Below, piece after piece: positions 16,667 through 25,406 of a DNA stretch of 64,000 nucleotides. How positions within the stretch are numbered: position 1 is the first letter of the stretch; each line of letters opens with the position of its first letter. The stretch is from Clostridiales bacterium. Its GTDB lineage: Bacteria; Bacillota; Clostridia; Oscillospirales; Acutalibacteraceae. A model generated the notes under the pieces. The model ran no database searches. It worked only from the letters and a program-made list of their open reading frames with translations, and was not told where the DNA came from. Location of the stretch: positions 1 to 64,000 of the forward strand of contig DXXG01000027.1 in assembly GCA_019416455.1 (NCBI GenBank), read 5' to 3'. The translations under genes and the position numbers were made by a program.

Positions 16667-17557
16667 ATGGAAAAACAGAAAACGATCCGCAAATGGCGGT
16701 TCGACGCTGTGGATGTTGTGGTGGTCATCTTGCTGACCGTATGGATGTTTTTGATCATCATTCCCTTCGTCAACGCCATCTCCATTTCCTTCGCGACCCA
16801 GAAGGAATACGTGGACAACCCTTTGATGCTCTTCCCCTCCCAGCCCACGCTGCAAAGCTATGAGATGCTTTTCAACGATTACCGCATCTGGACAGGATTC
16901 CGCACATCGTTCCTGCTGGTGCTGGTGGGAGTCCCGCTGAACATGCTTCTGACCACAGTGCTGGCGTATGGCACCAGCCGGGGAGATTATCCGGGAAAAA
17001 AGATCATCATCGGAGGCATCCTCTTTACCATGCTCTTCAACGGAGGCATTATCCCTCTGTACTTGCAGATGAAAGAGCTGGGCCTGACCAACACCATCTG
17101 GTCGGTGGTCCTGGCCGGAACGGTGAATGTGTTCTATTTCGTGATCATGCGCAACTATTTCCAGTCTCTGCCGGAGTCCCTGATCGAGTCGGCCCGGCTG
17201 GATGGAGCGGGGGAGTGGAGGATCCTGTTCCACATCATTCTCCCCTTGTCCAAACCCATCATCGCCACTTTGACGCTGTTTTATTTGGTGGACCGTTGGA
17301 ACGAATGGTACAACGCACTGATCTTTATCCGTGACACGGAAATGCAGCCGTTGCAGCTGGTCCTTCGTTCCATCGTGATGGAGTCCAGCATCGTCAACAA
17401 CGTGACCAGCGCCGCAGCCATGGAGCAGATGCAGAATTTTGACATGGGCGTGAAAATGGCGGCGGTCATCGTAACGATCCTGCCTGTCATGTGTGTGTAT
17501 CCCTTCCTGCAAAAACATTTCGCGCAAGGCGTGATGGTAGGAGCGGTGAAGGCTTAA
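16667..17557 (+). CDS. ABC sugar transporter permease, LplC type (second system)
   Basis: A 296-residue permease with EAA loop IESARLDGAGEWRILFHIILPL and the C-terminal FAQGVMVGAVKA of the LplC subfamily. It starts 14 bases after the partner permease, at an ATG with AAGGAGG 8 bases before it; a TTG six codons upstream is less likely. It should form the channel with the protein at 15717-16652 for the binding protein that follows. As in the first system no ATPase is encoded nearby. Confidence 0.93.
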   Translation: MEKQKTIRKWRFDAVDVVVVILLTVWMFLIIIPFVNAISISFATQKEYVDNPLMLFPSQPTLQSYEMLFNDYRIWTGFRTSFLLVLVGVPLNMLLTTVLAYGTSRGDYPGKKIIIGGILFTMLFNGGIIPLYLQMKELGLTNTIWSVVLAGTVNVFYFVIMRNYFQSLPESLIESARLDGAGEWRILFHIILPLSKPIIATLTLFYLVDRWNEWYNALIFIRDTEMQPLQLVLRSIVMESSIVNNVTSAAAMEQMQNFDMGVKMAAVIVTILPVMCVYPFLQKHFAQGVMVGAVKA

Positions 17558-17656
17558 AGAGTATTTTTAGATAATCAACGAAAAAGGAGGGATAGCAGCT
17601 TTATCAACGACTGACCGGCATAAGTACAGGAAAACAAAAACGAAAGGATGAAAAAA

Positions 17657-19321
17657 GTGAAAAAGAGTAAAAAGCTGATGGCGGCGCTGTTAGCGGCTAT
17701 CATGGTACTGACCACAGCGGCCTGCGGCGGGGACGCCAACCAGAGCAGTTCTTCCCAGCAGAGCGCGGCGGAAGATTCCAGCACGGCGGAAGTGTCTGAT
17801 ACCGGAGCGGAAGAGAGCGGATATGACACGCATGTGGAGCTTTCCTGGTATAAAGAGGGCATCACAGGCCATGAGATCAACTACGACGGAGACGCGTACG
17901 GTCAATTCTGGCAGGACAAATTCAACGTGACCTTCGACTTGACTGCCGCTACCATGGACGATTCCGACTGGAACGAGCGGCTGCGCATCTGGATCAACTC
18001 CGGAGATATGCCCGACGTGGCCCACTGGGGCTTCAATTACGGTGAGCTGGCCGATTACGCCGCCCAGGACGCGGTCTATCGTTTCCCGGACGACTGGAAA
18101 GAACGCTGGCCCAATGTGGCGAAAAGCCAGGAATACGTTCCCGGCGCGGCTGTGGCGGAAGAGAATCTGGGAGGCACTTACGTGCTGTTCCGCACGATCT
18201 TCGCCAATCACCGGCCTTCTGAACGGTTGAGCTACCACGCTCTTCTGTACATGCGCAAGGATTGGATGGAAGCCTGCGGCGTGGAGATCAAAGACACATA
18301 CAGCCCCTCTGAGCTGGAAGAGATCGCCACAAAGTTCAAGGAAATGGATCCGGGCAATGTGGGAAGCCAGCTGGTGCCCATCAGCATCCGTACCTATGAT
18401 ATGCCCAAGATCTATCCCGGCACCATCTTCCCCGAAGCCATCAATATCGGCGACGGCTACTACAAGGATGAAAACGGTCAGTTCCAGTGGGCTCCGGCGG
18501 ATGAGCGCACCTTGGAAGGCCTGAAGAAGTACCAGAACCTCTATACCAGCGGCTTGCTGGATCCCGAATTCTACACCCTGACCCGGTATGAAGGCACGGA
18601 GAAGTTCTATATCGGAGGCACCGCAGGCATCGTTTTGGACGACGGCATGGGCTACATGATCCAAAGCCGGATGGAAGACGGACTGCAGAAGAATCTGGGG
18701 CTGGATCCTGACGAAGCCCTGCACATCGCCCAGCTGGTAGGCGAGGACGGAAAGTACTACTATCGTGAGGACATGAACTTCTACGGCGCCATCATCTTCT
18801 CCCCGGATATCACCGACGAGGAGTTTGAGAGAGCCATGGATATCCTGGATTTCTGCTGCACGGAGGAAGGCCAGGAGATCATCAACATGGGCTTTGAAGG
18901 GGAAGACTGGGAACTGGATGAAAACGGCGAGTATGTCAGCCTTCTTCCCAATGAGATCACCGGCAATGCCAGCTCTATTTTGGGCAGCAAATATCCTTCT
19001 GCCAATGTGTTCTTCGGAGGTATCATTCTGGGCGACGACTTCCAGTTCGTGACTCCCAACTACACTAAGGAGACCCGAGATATCATTTCTCATTTCTATG
19101 AGCTGCGGGACGAGATCAGCGATGAGACCACCCTGCTGCCCAGAGAGTACGATTACGAGTTTTACAGTTCTCGCGCCAAGACTCAGGCCAATATGGCTTT
19201 GGACGAGGAGTATGCCCAGCTGATCCTGAAAGACGGGGATCTGGAGACCAACTGGCGTAACTGGGTGGATGAGAAAATGCAGCTGGTCCAGCCTCTGCTG
19301 GATGAATTGAACCAGCAATAA
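17657..19321 (+). CDS. ABC sugar transporter lipoprotein substrate-binding protein (second system)
   Basis: About 554 residues with a lipoprotein signal (KKLMAALLAAIMVLTTAAC, cleavage before the cysteine) and a Ser/Gln/Glu-rich linker of about 35 residues, then an extracellular solute-binding domain of the LplA class. The frame also has an ATG at 17648, but the AAAGGA site directly abuts it; the GTG at 17657 is 9 bases from the site and is preferred. The 90-base gap before it carries an unused AGGAGGG motif. It differs clearly from the binding protein at 3610-5268, so the two systems probably import different oligosaccharides. Confidence 0.88.
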   Translation: MKKSKKLMAALLAAIMVLTTAACGGDANQSSSSQQSAAEDSSTAEVSDTGAEESGYDTHVELSWYKEGITGHEINYDGDAYGQFWQDKFNVTFDLTAATMDDSDWNERLRIWINSGDMPDVAHWGFNYGELADYAAQDAVYRFPDDWKERWPNVAKSQEYVPGAAVAEENLGGTYVLFRTIFANHRPSERLSYHALLYMRKDWMEACGVEIKDTYSPSELEEIATKFKEMDPGNVGSQLVPISIRTYDMPKIYPGTIFPEAINIGDGYYKDENGQFQWAPADERTLEGLKKYQNLYTSGLLDPEFYTLTRYEGTEKFYIGGTAGIVLDDGMGYMIQSRMEDGLQKNLGLDPDEALHIAQLVGEDGKYYYREDMNFYGAIIFSPDITDEEFERAMDILDFCCTEEGQEIINMGFEGEDWELDENGEYVSLLPNEITGNASSILGSKYPSANVFFGGIILGDDFQFVTPNYTKETRDIISHFYELRDEISDETTLLPREYDYEFYSSRAKTQANMALDEEYAQLILKDGDLETNWRNWVDEKMQLVQPLLDELNQQ

Positions 19322-19374
19322 ATGTCCCTTCTTTTTTGGGAAAACATGGGATAAAATAAATATTTAGAAAGACA

Positions 19375-19405
19375 GAAGCCTGCCCTGTTCGCGTGGGCAG
19401 GCTTC
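19375..19405 (+). terminator. Hairpin after the binding-protein gene
   Basis: An 11-base perfect stem (GAAGCCTGCCC with GGGCAGGCTTC, 9-base loop), 53 bases after the stop. No U-tract follows, so it more likely stabilises the transporter mRNA or gives partial termination than ends the operon. Confidence 0.55.
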
Positions 19406-19446
19406 CGTATTCTATGGATACCAAAAGGAAGGGTGTGGATGGGTTT

Positions 19447-20478
19447 ATGGAGTATGAACTGTATACAGGAAGGTATACGGGAGGACCCGCCGGGGACGGG
19501 GTGTGTTCCTGGACTTTTGACGGGGAGGTCCTTCGACAGGGGAGACAGTATGGGGAGTTAAGAAATCCTTCCTATGTCCTGCCTCAGGGAGATCGTTTGT
19601 ACGTGGTGGAAGAACTCTCCGACCAAGCAGGCGCGGCCTGTTTTTCCCTGGATGAGAAAGATGGATCGAGTGTTTTGTGGCACAAGGAAGTTTCGGGAGC
19701 CGGTTTGTGCCACGGAGTGATGGCCGGGAACAGCCTGTATGTTTCCGGGTATGCCGGAGGGACGCTTACAGGATTGGACGCCGCTTCGGGAGAAGTCACG
19801 TTTTATAAAGAGTTTTCGGGGCATGGTCCCAATGCATTGCGGCAGGAAAAGGCCCATATCCATTCCGCTCAGCCCTCGCCGGACGGTTCCCGGCTTTTGG
19901 TGGCGGATCTGGGCACTGACCGGCTCTACCAGTTCGTGATAAACAGCCAAACGGGCCTGGCGCCTGACGAGAAACAGCCCTGGTTCCAGGTGGGACCGGG
20001 ACAAGGACCTCGGCATTTCGCGTTTCATCCAAACGGGAAGTGGCTGTATCTGGTGACGGAATTGGACCGTTCTCTCCTGGTGTTCCGGTATCAGGGCAAC
20101 CGGTTGGACCAGGTGGGAGAGTATTCCCTGCGGGAGAAAGACGACCCGGAAAGCTCTCTGGCAGCGGATATCCATGTTTCCCCAGACGGAAGATTTCTGT
20201 ACGTTTCTGTCCGCGGGCCGGGATGCTTGTGCGCATTCCAGATCCAAGGAGAAGGCGAGGAATTGAGCCCTATGGGGAGATTCCTCACGGGAGGCTGGTG
20301 CCCCCGGAGCTTCCATATCAGCCCTGACGGACGCTACGTGGCGGTGGCCAATCAGGAGCCGGGAACGCTGGAGGTGTTCTCCAGGGAAGAGAAGAGCGGA
20401 CGGCTGGGGAGCGCGCTGTGCAGTGTGGAAGTTCCCCATGTGTCCTGTGTGAAATGGAGGGAGAGATCCTTTCAGTGA
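19447..20478 (+). CDS. Lactonase-family seven-bladed beta-propeller (YkgB/Pgl type)
   Basis: A 343-residue protein of the PF10282 lactonase family, which includes 6-phosphogluconolactonase of the propeller type. Repeated blades are visible as QPSPDGSRLLVADLGTDRLYQF, FHPNGKWLYLVTELDRSL, HVSPDGRFLYVSVRG and HISPDGRYVAVANQEPG. In this cluster it likely opens the sugar lactone made by the dehydrogenase encoded next. A GTG at 19435 is an alternative start, better spaced from AAGGA; the ATG at 19447 is where the family's conserved sequence begins. It is cytosolic by lack of a signal. Substrate inferred only from context. Confidence 0.8.
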   Translation: MEYELYTGRYTGGPAGDGVCSWTFDGEVLRQGRQYGELRNPSYVLPQGDRLYVVEELSDQAGAACFSLDEKDGSSVLWHKEVSGAGLCHGVMAGNSLYVSGYAGGTLTGLDAASGEVTFYKEFSGHGPNALRQEKAHIHSAQPSPDGSRLLVADLGTDRLYQFVINSQTGLAPDEKQPWFQVGPGQGPRHFAFHPNGKWLYLVTELDRSLLVFRYQGNRLDQVGEYSLREKDDPESSLAADIHVSPDGRFLYVSVRGPGCLCAFQIQGEGEELSPMGRFLTGGWCPRSFHISPDGRYVAVANQEPGTLEVFSREEKSGRLGSALCSVEVPHVSCVKWRERSFQ

Positions 20479-20502
20479 TGTAACAGATGGGAGGAGTACT
20501 GT

Positions 20503-21354
20503 ATGGAAAGAAAAAAAGCGGTGGTGACAGGAGCCAGCCGGGGCATTGGAAAAGGGATCGCCCGGTGTTTGGCCAGAGAGGGCTATGACCTGGCCATTTC
20601 CTACGCCACCAAGCAGGAGGAAGCCCAAAAACTGGCCATAGAACTTCAGGAGCAGTACGGTGGGAAATGCGTTTATTTCCAGGCTTCCTTGGAGCAGGAA
20701 GGCGCCGGGGCGGAACTGTTGGAGAAAAGCGTTGAGGCTTTGGGTGGATTGGATCTGCTGGTCAATAACGCGGGGGTGACCAAGTTTGAGAACATTCTGG
20801 ACTTGACGCCGGAAGTGTTCGATCTGTTGTTCCACCTGGATTTCAAGAATTACATATTGATGATGCAGGCCGCGGCACGGTATATGGTGAAAAACAAGGT
20901 GCGAGGCAGCCTGATCAACATCACCTCGTCCCGAGGAGAACGGGCCTACGCGGGGGATTTCCTTTATGGAGGATTGAAAGCCGGGCTCAATCGGACGATC
21001 CAGTCCATCGCGTTGGATCTGGCGCCGTATGGCATCAGGGTCAACAACGTGGCACCCGGGGCAATCCGGGTCCGGGACAAACAGGAACTGGCGGCTCAGG
21101 GGAGAACGGATTTTTGGGACGACCTGGGAAAGAAGATCCCTCTGGAGCGCTGCGGCGTTCCTGAGGATATAGGAGAGGCGGTGGCCTTTTTGGCTTCGGA
21201 GAAAGCCTCCTATATCACCGGCGCCACCCTGAGGATCGACGGAGGGCTGATCCTTCCCGGTATGCCGGAACACATTCTGCCCGGGGAAGATCCCAACGGA
21301 TGGAGCAAAGCTCGTTCTCTGTTCGCGGAAGAAGTGCTCGAAAAAACAGTTTGA
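20503..21354 (+). CDS. SDR-family NAD(P)-dependent sugar dehydrogenase
   Basis: A 283-residue classical short-chain dehydrogenase. The cofactor motif TGASRGIG is at residues 9-16, the structural NNAG motif is present, and the catalytic Ser-Tyr-Lys set lies in ITSSRGERAYAGDFLYGGLKAG (YxxxK). The C-terminal YITGATLRIDGGL is typical. Members next to lactonase and acid-dehydratase genes oxidise aldoses such as fucose, arabinose or glucose at C1 to the lactone; that is the proposed role. It lies 24 bases after the lactonase gene in the same operon, and the enolase-superfamily gene follows after 19 bases. Confidence 0.88.
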   Translation: MERKKAVVTGASRGIGKGIARCLAREGYDLAISYATKQEEAQKLAIELQEQYGGKCVYFQASLEQEGAGAELLEKSVEALGGLDLLVNNAGVTKFENILDLTPEVFDLLFHLDFKNYILMMQAAARYMVKNKVRGSLINITSSRGERAYAGDFLYGGLKAGLNRTIQSIALDLAPYGIRVNNVAPGAIRVRDKQELAAQGRTDFWDDLGKKIPLERCGVPEDIGEAVAFLASEKASYITGATLRIDGGLILPGMPEHILPGEDPNGWSKARSLFAEEVLEKTV

Positions 21355-21373
21355 GAGAGGAGTTCATCTGGAT

Positions 21374-22582
21374 ATGGTCACTATTCGGAATATCAAAACG
21401 ATCCTGACAGCCCCTCGGGGCATTGATTTGGTAGTAGTCAAGGTGGAGACCAGTGAGCCCGGACTGTACGGATTGGGCTGCGCTACCTTCACTCAGCGAT
21501 GGGCAGCCGTGGCCACCGCTGTGGAGGAATACCTGAAACCTTTGCTGGAAGGGCGCTGCGTGAACGATATCGAGGATATCTGGCAGACAGCCATGGGCAG
21601 TTCCTATTGGCGCAACGGTCCCGTGCTCAACAACGCCATCTCCGGCGTGGATGAAGCGCTGTGGGATATCAAGGGAAAAATGGCGGGCATGCCGGTATAC
21701 GATCTGCTGGGAGGAAAGTGCCGGGAAGCGGCGGCGGTCTACCGTCATACCGACGGAGCCACTCCCGAAGAGGTGGAAGAAAATGTCCGCCGGTATATGG
21801 AAGAGGGGTATCGCTATCTGCGGTGCCAGATGGGGACCTACGGCGGGCAGATGGGGAAAGGAAAACAGCGGATCATCTCCCCGGACAACAGCAAACCCGG
21901 CGCCTACTATGATCCTGCCCAGTACTGTGCGGGGGTAGTGAAGCTGTTCAGCCATCTGCGCGACAAACTGGGGTACGAGGTGGAGCTGCTTCACGATATC
22001 CACGAGCGTTTGACGCCCGTTCAGGCGCTGGGACTGGCCAAGCAGCTGGAACCGTACCGTCTGTTCTTCCTGGAAGATGCCCTTCCCCCGGAGCAGGTGG
22101 AGTGGTTCAGCCATTTCCGCAATCAAACGGCAGTACCTCTTGCCATGGGCGAGCTGTTCAACAACCCCCTGGAATGGAAAGAGCTGATCTCCAAGCGGCT
22201 GATCGATTATATCCGGGTCCACGTCAGCCAGATAGGCGGCCTGACTCCCGCCCGGAAGCTGGCGGCTTTGTGCGAGGCCTTCGGCGTGCGCACCGCCTGG
22301 CACGGACCTGGGGACCTTTCCCCAGTGGGAGCCGCGGCTCAGCTCCATTTGGATCTTGCCATTCCCAATTTCGGGGTCCAGGAGTTTTCCGGGTTCTCCC
22401 CCGAGGAGGAAGAGGTGTTCCCCGGTTGTCCTCAGGTGCGGGGAGGCTATTTGTACGCCAACGATAAGCCCGGATTTGGCATAGACATCGATGAGGAAAA
22501 GGCGGCCAAATACCCCTGCCGTTACCGGGAACCGGGATGGCTGTTGGCTCGCACCACCGACGGCACCGCAGTAAGGCCCTAA
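21374..22582 (+). CDS. Enolase-superfamily sugar-acid dehydratase (RspA/ManD subgroup)
   Basis: A 402-residue mandelate-racemase-like protein closest to the RspA/D-mannonate dehydratase subgroup: GPVLNNAISGVDEALWDIKGK, LLHDIHERLTP, FLEDALPPEQ, MGELFNNPLEW, DYIRVHVSQIGG and WHGPGDLSPV. Metal ligands are the Asp of LLHDIH, the Glu of FLED and the Glu of MGELF; His residues in DIH and WHGPGD fit the general acid/base positions. ManD-subgroup enzymes dehydrate D-mannonate or D-gluconate to 2-keto-3-deoxy acids, and many members are poor enzymes of unknown role. Here the adjacent dehydrogenase and lactonase support a real dehydratase whose product the aldolase at 7590-8516 would split. Confidence 0.88.
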   Translation: MVTIRNIKTILTAPRGIDLVVVKVETSEPGLYGLGCATFTQRWAAVATAVEEYLKPLLEGRCVNDIEDIWQTAMGSSYWRNGPVLNNAISGVDEALWDIKGKMAGMPVYDLLGGKCREAAAVYRHTDGATPEEVEENVRRYMEEGYRYLRCQMGTYGGQMGKGKQRIISPDNSKPGAYYDPAQYCAGVVKLFSHLRDKLGYEVELLHDIHERLTPVQALGLAKQLEPYRLFFLEDALPPEQVEWFSHFRNQTAVPLAMGELFNNPLEWKELISKRLIDYIRVHVSQIGGLTPARKLAALCEAFGVRTAWHGPGDLSPVGAAAQLHLDLAIPNFGVQEFSGFSPEEEEVFPGCPQVRGGYLYANDKPGFGIDIDEEKAAKYPCRYREPGWLLARTTDGTAVRP

Positions 22583-22610
22583 CGAAAAAGCGTCAGTTTG
22601 GGAAGGAGAG

Positions 22611-24023
22611 ATGGGTTTGAAAACCATAGATATTCCATCTGAAAACGAAAAGTTGACTTGCTTCTGGGAAGAGGGGGCAGGTTCTGGGAAAAAGCCGCTG
22701 ATCGTCTGCTTGGCCAGTGGGGAAGAAGAGGCCCAAGAGAGTCTTGCTCTGGTGTTTTCCCAAGCAAATGGGGCAAGCGCCGCGGCTTTGGTGGTCCGTC
22801 CCCAGACCCAGGAGCAGGATGTGGGGGATTGGCTCTACTCCCTGCGGCAGAGAGAGGACGTGAATGAAAACAAGATCACCCTGACAGGGACCCTTTCCGC
22901 GGCAGACTGGGTCTGGCGTCTGGGGAGTCATTTTCCCCAGTGGTTCGCGGGGATCTGCGCCGTGGGAGGCCATGGGGATCCCTATGAGGCCAGAGCCATG
23001 AAGGACGTTCCCGTTCGTGCGTATCCCGTGAAAGAAGAACCGTTGATCCTTCGGGAAGGAAAAGCGGCTGTGGACGTGGAGCGGCTGGTTATGGGTCTGT
23101 TGACCGCGGGCTCCGATCATGTGCAGATGGGGCCCCTGTATGAGGGAGACCCTTGGGGTAAAGCGGTTCGGGAAGACGGGGTGGTCCCGTGGCTTTTGGA
23201 GCAGGACCGGAAAGTCCAATTCCAGGTGATGTGGCTGAAACCCGGAGTCTGGCGCATTGACGATTGGTTCACGGCTTCTTGTTATCTGGTGGAAGGCAAA
23301 GAAAAGGCCCTGTTGGTCGATACGGGCATGGGGGAAGGCGATTTAGGGGGATTGGTCTCCACACTGACCGATCTGCCTGTGGAAGTGGCGGTGACCCATC
23401 CTCATGGGGACCACATGCATTGGATCGACAAGTTCCAGCGAGTATACCTCCATAAGGATGATATCCCCCAGGTTCGGGACAACCTCTCCAAATATCCGGG
23501 AGCCCTGAGCCGGCCGGGTGCGGATCTGCCGGAGCTTGTGCCCATTGAGGAAGGGACCAGGATCGATCTTGGCGGTGTGGAGCTGGACGTTTGGGAGCTT
23601 CCCGGTCACACGCCCCACTCCGTGGTGTTCGCGGACCATTCTCATAGGTGCTTTTTCACCGGGGACGCCATCGGTTCCGGGTATATCGTCCTGTTGATCT
23701 GCCCCCAGTCTCAAGCGATGGACCTTGTGGCGCGGTATCGGGAGGATCTGACCCGTTTTCTGCCCCATCTGGATCAGGTGAGGCAATATGCTTGGCTGGG
23801 GGGACACGGCATCCAGGAGAATGGGTGTGATCCCCGCCGCCAGCAGGATTATCTGGCGGGCAAGTCCTGCTATTTCAATCCCATCCGGGAACAGGTGGTC
23901 CACGATATGATCCGTTTGTGCGATAGCCTGTTGGACGAGCGGATTTCCTGGGATGAAGTTCTGGCGTCGCCGGAACACTATTGCCATGAAGGTTCCGCGG
24001 GCATGTATTTTCGATTTATCTGA
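22611..24023 (+). CDS. Metallo-beta-lactamase hydrolase fused to a degenerate alpha/beta-hydrolase
   Basis: A 470-residue two-domain protein. Residues about 1-200 follow the pattern of predicted peptidase/esterase alpha/beta-hydrolases, but the nucleophile elbow reads TLSAAD instead of GxSxG, and the Asp and His positions read VKEEP and YEGDPW, so this domain looks catalytically dead. Residues about 205-420 are a metallo-beta-lactamase fold with the metal motif THPHGDHMHW, the third His in PGHTPHSVVF and the Asp in FFTGDAIG. It ends the second transport operon. The MBL part may act as another lactonase or thioesterase. ATG 22611 is only 2 bases after AAGGAGAG; TTG 22617 is an alternative start. 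Confidence 0.8.
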   Translation: MGLKTIDIPSENEKLTCFWEEGAGSGKKPLIVCLASGEEEAQESLALVFSQANGASAAALVVRPQTQEQDVGDWLYSLRQREDVNENKITLTGTLSAADWVWRLGSHFPQWFAGICAVGGHGDPYEARAMKDVPVRAYPVKEEPLILREGKAAVDVERLVMGLLTAGSDHVQMGPLYEGDPWGKAVREDGVVPWLLEQDRKVQFQVMWLKPGVWRIDDWFTASCYLVEGKEKALLVDTGMGEGDLGGLVSTLTDLPVEVAVTHPHGDHMHWIDKFQRVYLHKDDIPQVRDNLSKYPGALSRPGADLPELVPIEEGTRIDLGGVELDVWELPGHTPHSVVFADHSHRCFFTGDAIGSGYIVLLICPQSQAMDLVARYREDLTRFLPHLDQVRQYAWLGGHGIQENGCDPRRQQDYLAGKSCYFNPIREQVVHDMIRLCDSLLDERISWDEVLASPEHYCHEGSAGMYFRFI

Positions 24024-24033
24024 TCTTGGAGAA

Positions 24034-24066
24034 AACGTTCGGAGCGCAGGCTCCGGGCGTTTTTTC
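24034..24066 (+). terminator. Terminator of the accessory operon
   Basis: AACGTTCGGAGC pairs with GCTCCGGGCGTT (two G-U pairs, GCAG loop) followed by TTTTTC. It separates the sugar-use block from the core genes. Confidence 0.85.
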
Positions 24067-24165
24067 TTTCTTATGGAAAAAGTGGATAAACCCGAAAAAC
24101 CTGGTAAAACTAACCCTACGAAATCAAGCCGGGGACAACCGGCAGTAATTTATGGGAGGAATGGT

Positions 24166-24705
24166 ATGAAAGCCACAGGAATCGTCCGCCGGATCGACGA
24201 CTTAGGGCGGGTGGTCATCCCCAAGGAGATCCGCCGCACCCTGAAGATCCGGGAAGGAATGCCCATGGAGATCTTCACCGATGTATCGGGAGAGGTGATC
24301 TTGAAAAAATATTCCCCGGTAGGGGAGATGTCCTCTTTGGCCCAGGCCTATGCGGAGGCTTTAGTGTCCCTTACCGGGCAGGCCGCCGCTGTGTGCGACG
24401 GGGAACAGGTCATCGCCCTGGCGGGGCCCGCCAAGCGGGATCTGCTCCATAAGCCCATCTCCCCGCAGCTGGAAGAGCTGGTCCAAAACAGGCGCAGCTT
24501 TACCGGTTCCGGGGACAATACTCTCCCCGTGGCCAACGGGCTGCCGGCGGGGGCACTGGCAGCGTTCCCGGTGGTGTCCGAGGGGGATCCCATGGGGGCG
24601 GTGATGCTCCTGAAAGGAGAACGCTCTCCCCAGAAGGTGTCCGGCGAGTCCCTGGAGAGCCTTCGGGCAGCGTCCATGTTCCTGTCCCGGCAGCTGGAAG
24701 TGTAA
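24166..24705 (+). CDS. spoVT: Stage V sporulation protein T, AbrB-type regulator
   Basis: A 179-residue regulator, the same length as Bacillus SpoVT. The N-terminal SpoVT/AbrB swapped-hairpin DNA-binding domain is MKATGIVRRIDDLGRVVIPKEIRRTL through ILKKYSP (residues 1-50), followed by a GAF-like C-terminal domain. SpoVT adjusts sigma-G-dependent gene expression in the forespore, so its presence points to a spore-forming organism. The ATG at 24166 has GGGAGGA just upstream; the longer frame from 23953 overlaps the previous gene and is not needed. It is alone between the terminator at 24034 and the rimP promoter. Confidence 0.93.
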   Translation: MKATGIVRRIDDLGRVVIPKEIRRTLKIREGMPMEIFTDVSGEVILKKYSPVGEMSSLAQAYAEALVSLTGQAAAVCDGEQVIALAGPAKRDLLHKPISPQLEELVQNRRSFTGSGDNTLPVANGLPAGALAAFPVVSEGDPMGAVMLLKGERSPQKVSGESLESLRAASMFLSRQLEV

Positions 24706-24737
24706 GTCCCAAAACCGGAGAAAACCTGGAAAAAGTC

Positions 24738-24821
24738 TTGATTTTCCCGGCGTTGGGTGGTATAATCACTAAGGTATAGCGTAGGATGATGAAAGAGTGG
24801 GGCGACCCGCTCTTTTGTTTG
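24738..24821 (+). promoter_or_regulatory. rimP-nusA operon promoter with leader attenuator hairpin
   Basis: TTGATT (24738-24743) and TATAAT (24761-24766) with a 17-base spacer and an extended TGG before the -10. In the leader, AAAGAGTGGG pairs with CCCGCTCTTT (24792-24815) followed by a T-rich TTGTTTGC: an intrinsic-terminator shape before the first gene. This suggests attenuation of the nusA operon, perhaps feedback by NusA. Confidence 0.7.
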
Positions 24822-24875
24822 CTTATAAAGCAAAACCAAAAAAAGCGGCCCTCGGGCCGGGAAAGGGTGGAACGC

Positions 24876-25370
24876 ATGAGTCCGGCGCCAAAGAAAAAAG
24901 GAAACGTGGCCCAGCGCGTGTGGGAGCTCTCCGAGCCCCTGGCAAAAGAGCTTGGCCTTTCCCTGTGGGACGTGCAGTTCGTCAAAGAAGGAGCGGACTG
25001 GTTTTTACGGGTATTCATCGACAAAGAGGGGGGCGTGTCCATTGACGACTGCGTGGATATGACCCACGCTCTGAGCCCTGTTCTGGATAAGGAGGACCCC
25101 ATTTCCCAGGAGTATCTCCTGGAGGTATCTTCCCCCGGCCTGGAGCGGAAGCTGACCCGGCCGGAGCATTTCGCGGCCTACGAGGGCCGGCTGGTGCGGG
25201 CAAGGCTGATCCGTCCCCTGGAGACCGGGGAGCGGGAGCTGACCGGCGTGCTGCTGGGGGTGGACGAGGACGGCCGGATGGAGATCCAGCTGGATGAGGA
25301 CACAAGCGTCACCCTGGAAAAGAAAGAGTGCTCCTCTGTCCACTCGGTGGATGAGGACTTTGAGGAATAA
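24876..25370 (+). CDS. rimP: Ribosome maturation factor RimP
   Basis: A 164-residue cytosolic protein needed for 30S subunit maturation. The N-terminal domain contains GLSLWDVQFVKEGADWFLRVFID and the family signature DDCVDMTHALSPVLDKEDPI, followed by YLLEVSSPGLERKLTRPEHFAAYEG; the C-terminal Sm-like domain ends at DEDFEE. The ATG at 24876 follows AAAGGGTGG; an open frame extends to 24786 but runs through the leader hairpin. First gene of the conserved rimP-nusA-infB operon, 36 bases before nusA. Confidence 0.95.
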   Translation: MSPAPKKKGNVAQRVWELSEPLAKELGLSLWDVQFVKEGADWFLRVFIDKEGGVSIDDCVDMTHALSPVLDKEDPISQEYLLEVSSPGLERKLTRPEHFAAYEGRLVRARLIRPLETGERELTGVLLGVDEDGRMEIQLDEDTSVTLEKKECSSVHSVDEDFEE

Positions 25371-25406
25371 CACGGAAACGAGAGAGAAAAGGAGCGAGAC
25401 GACCCC

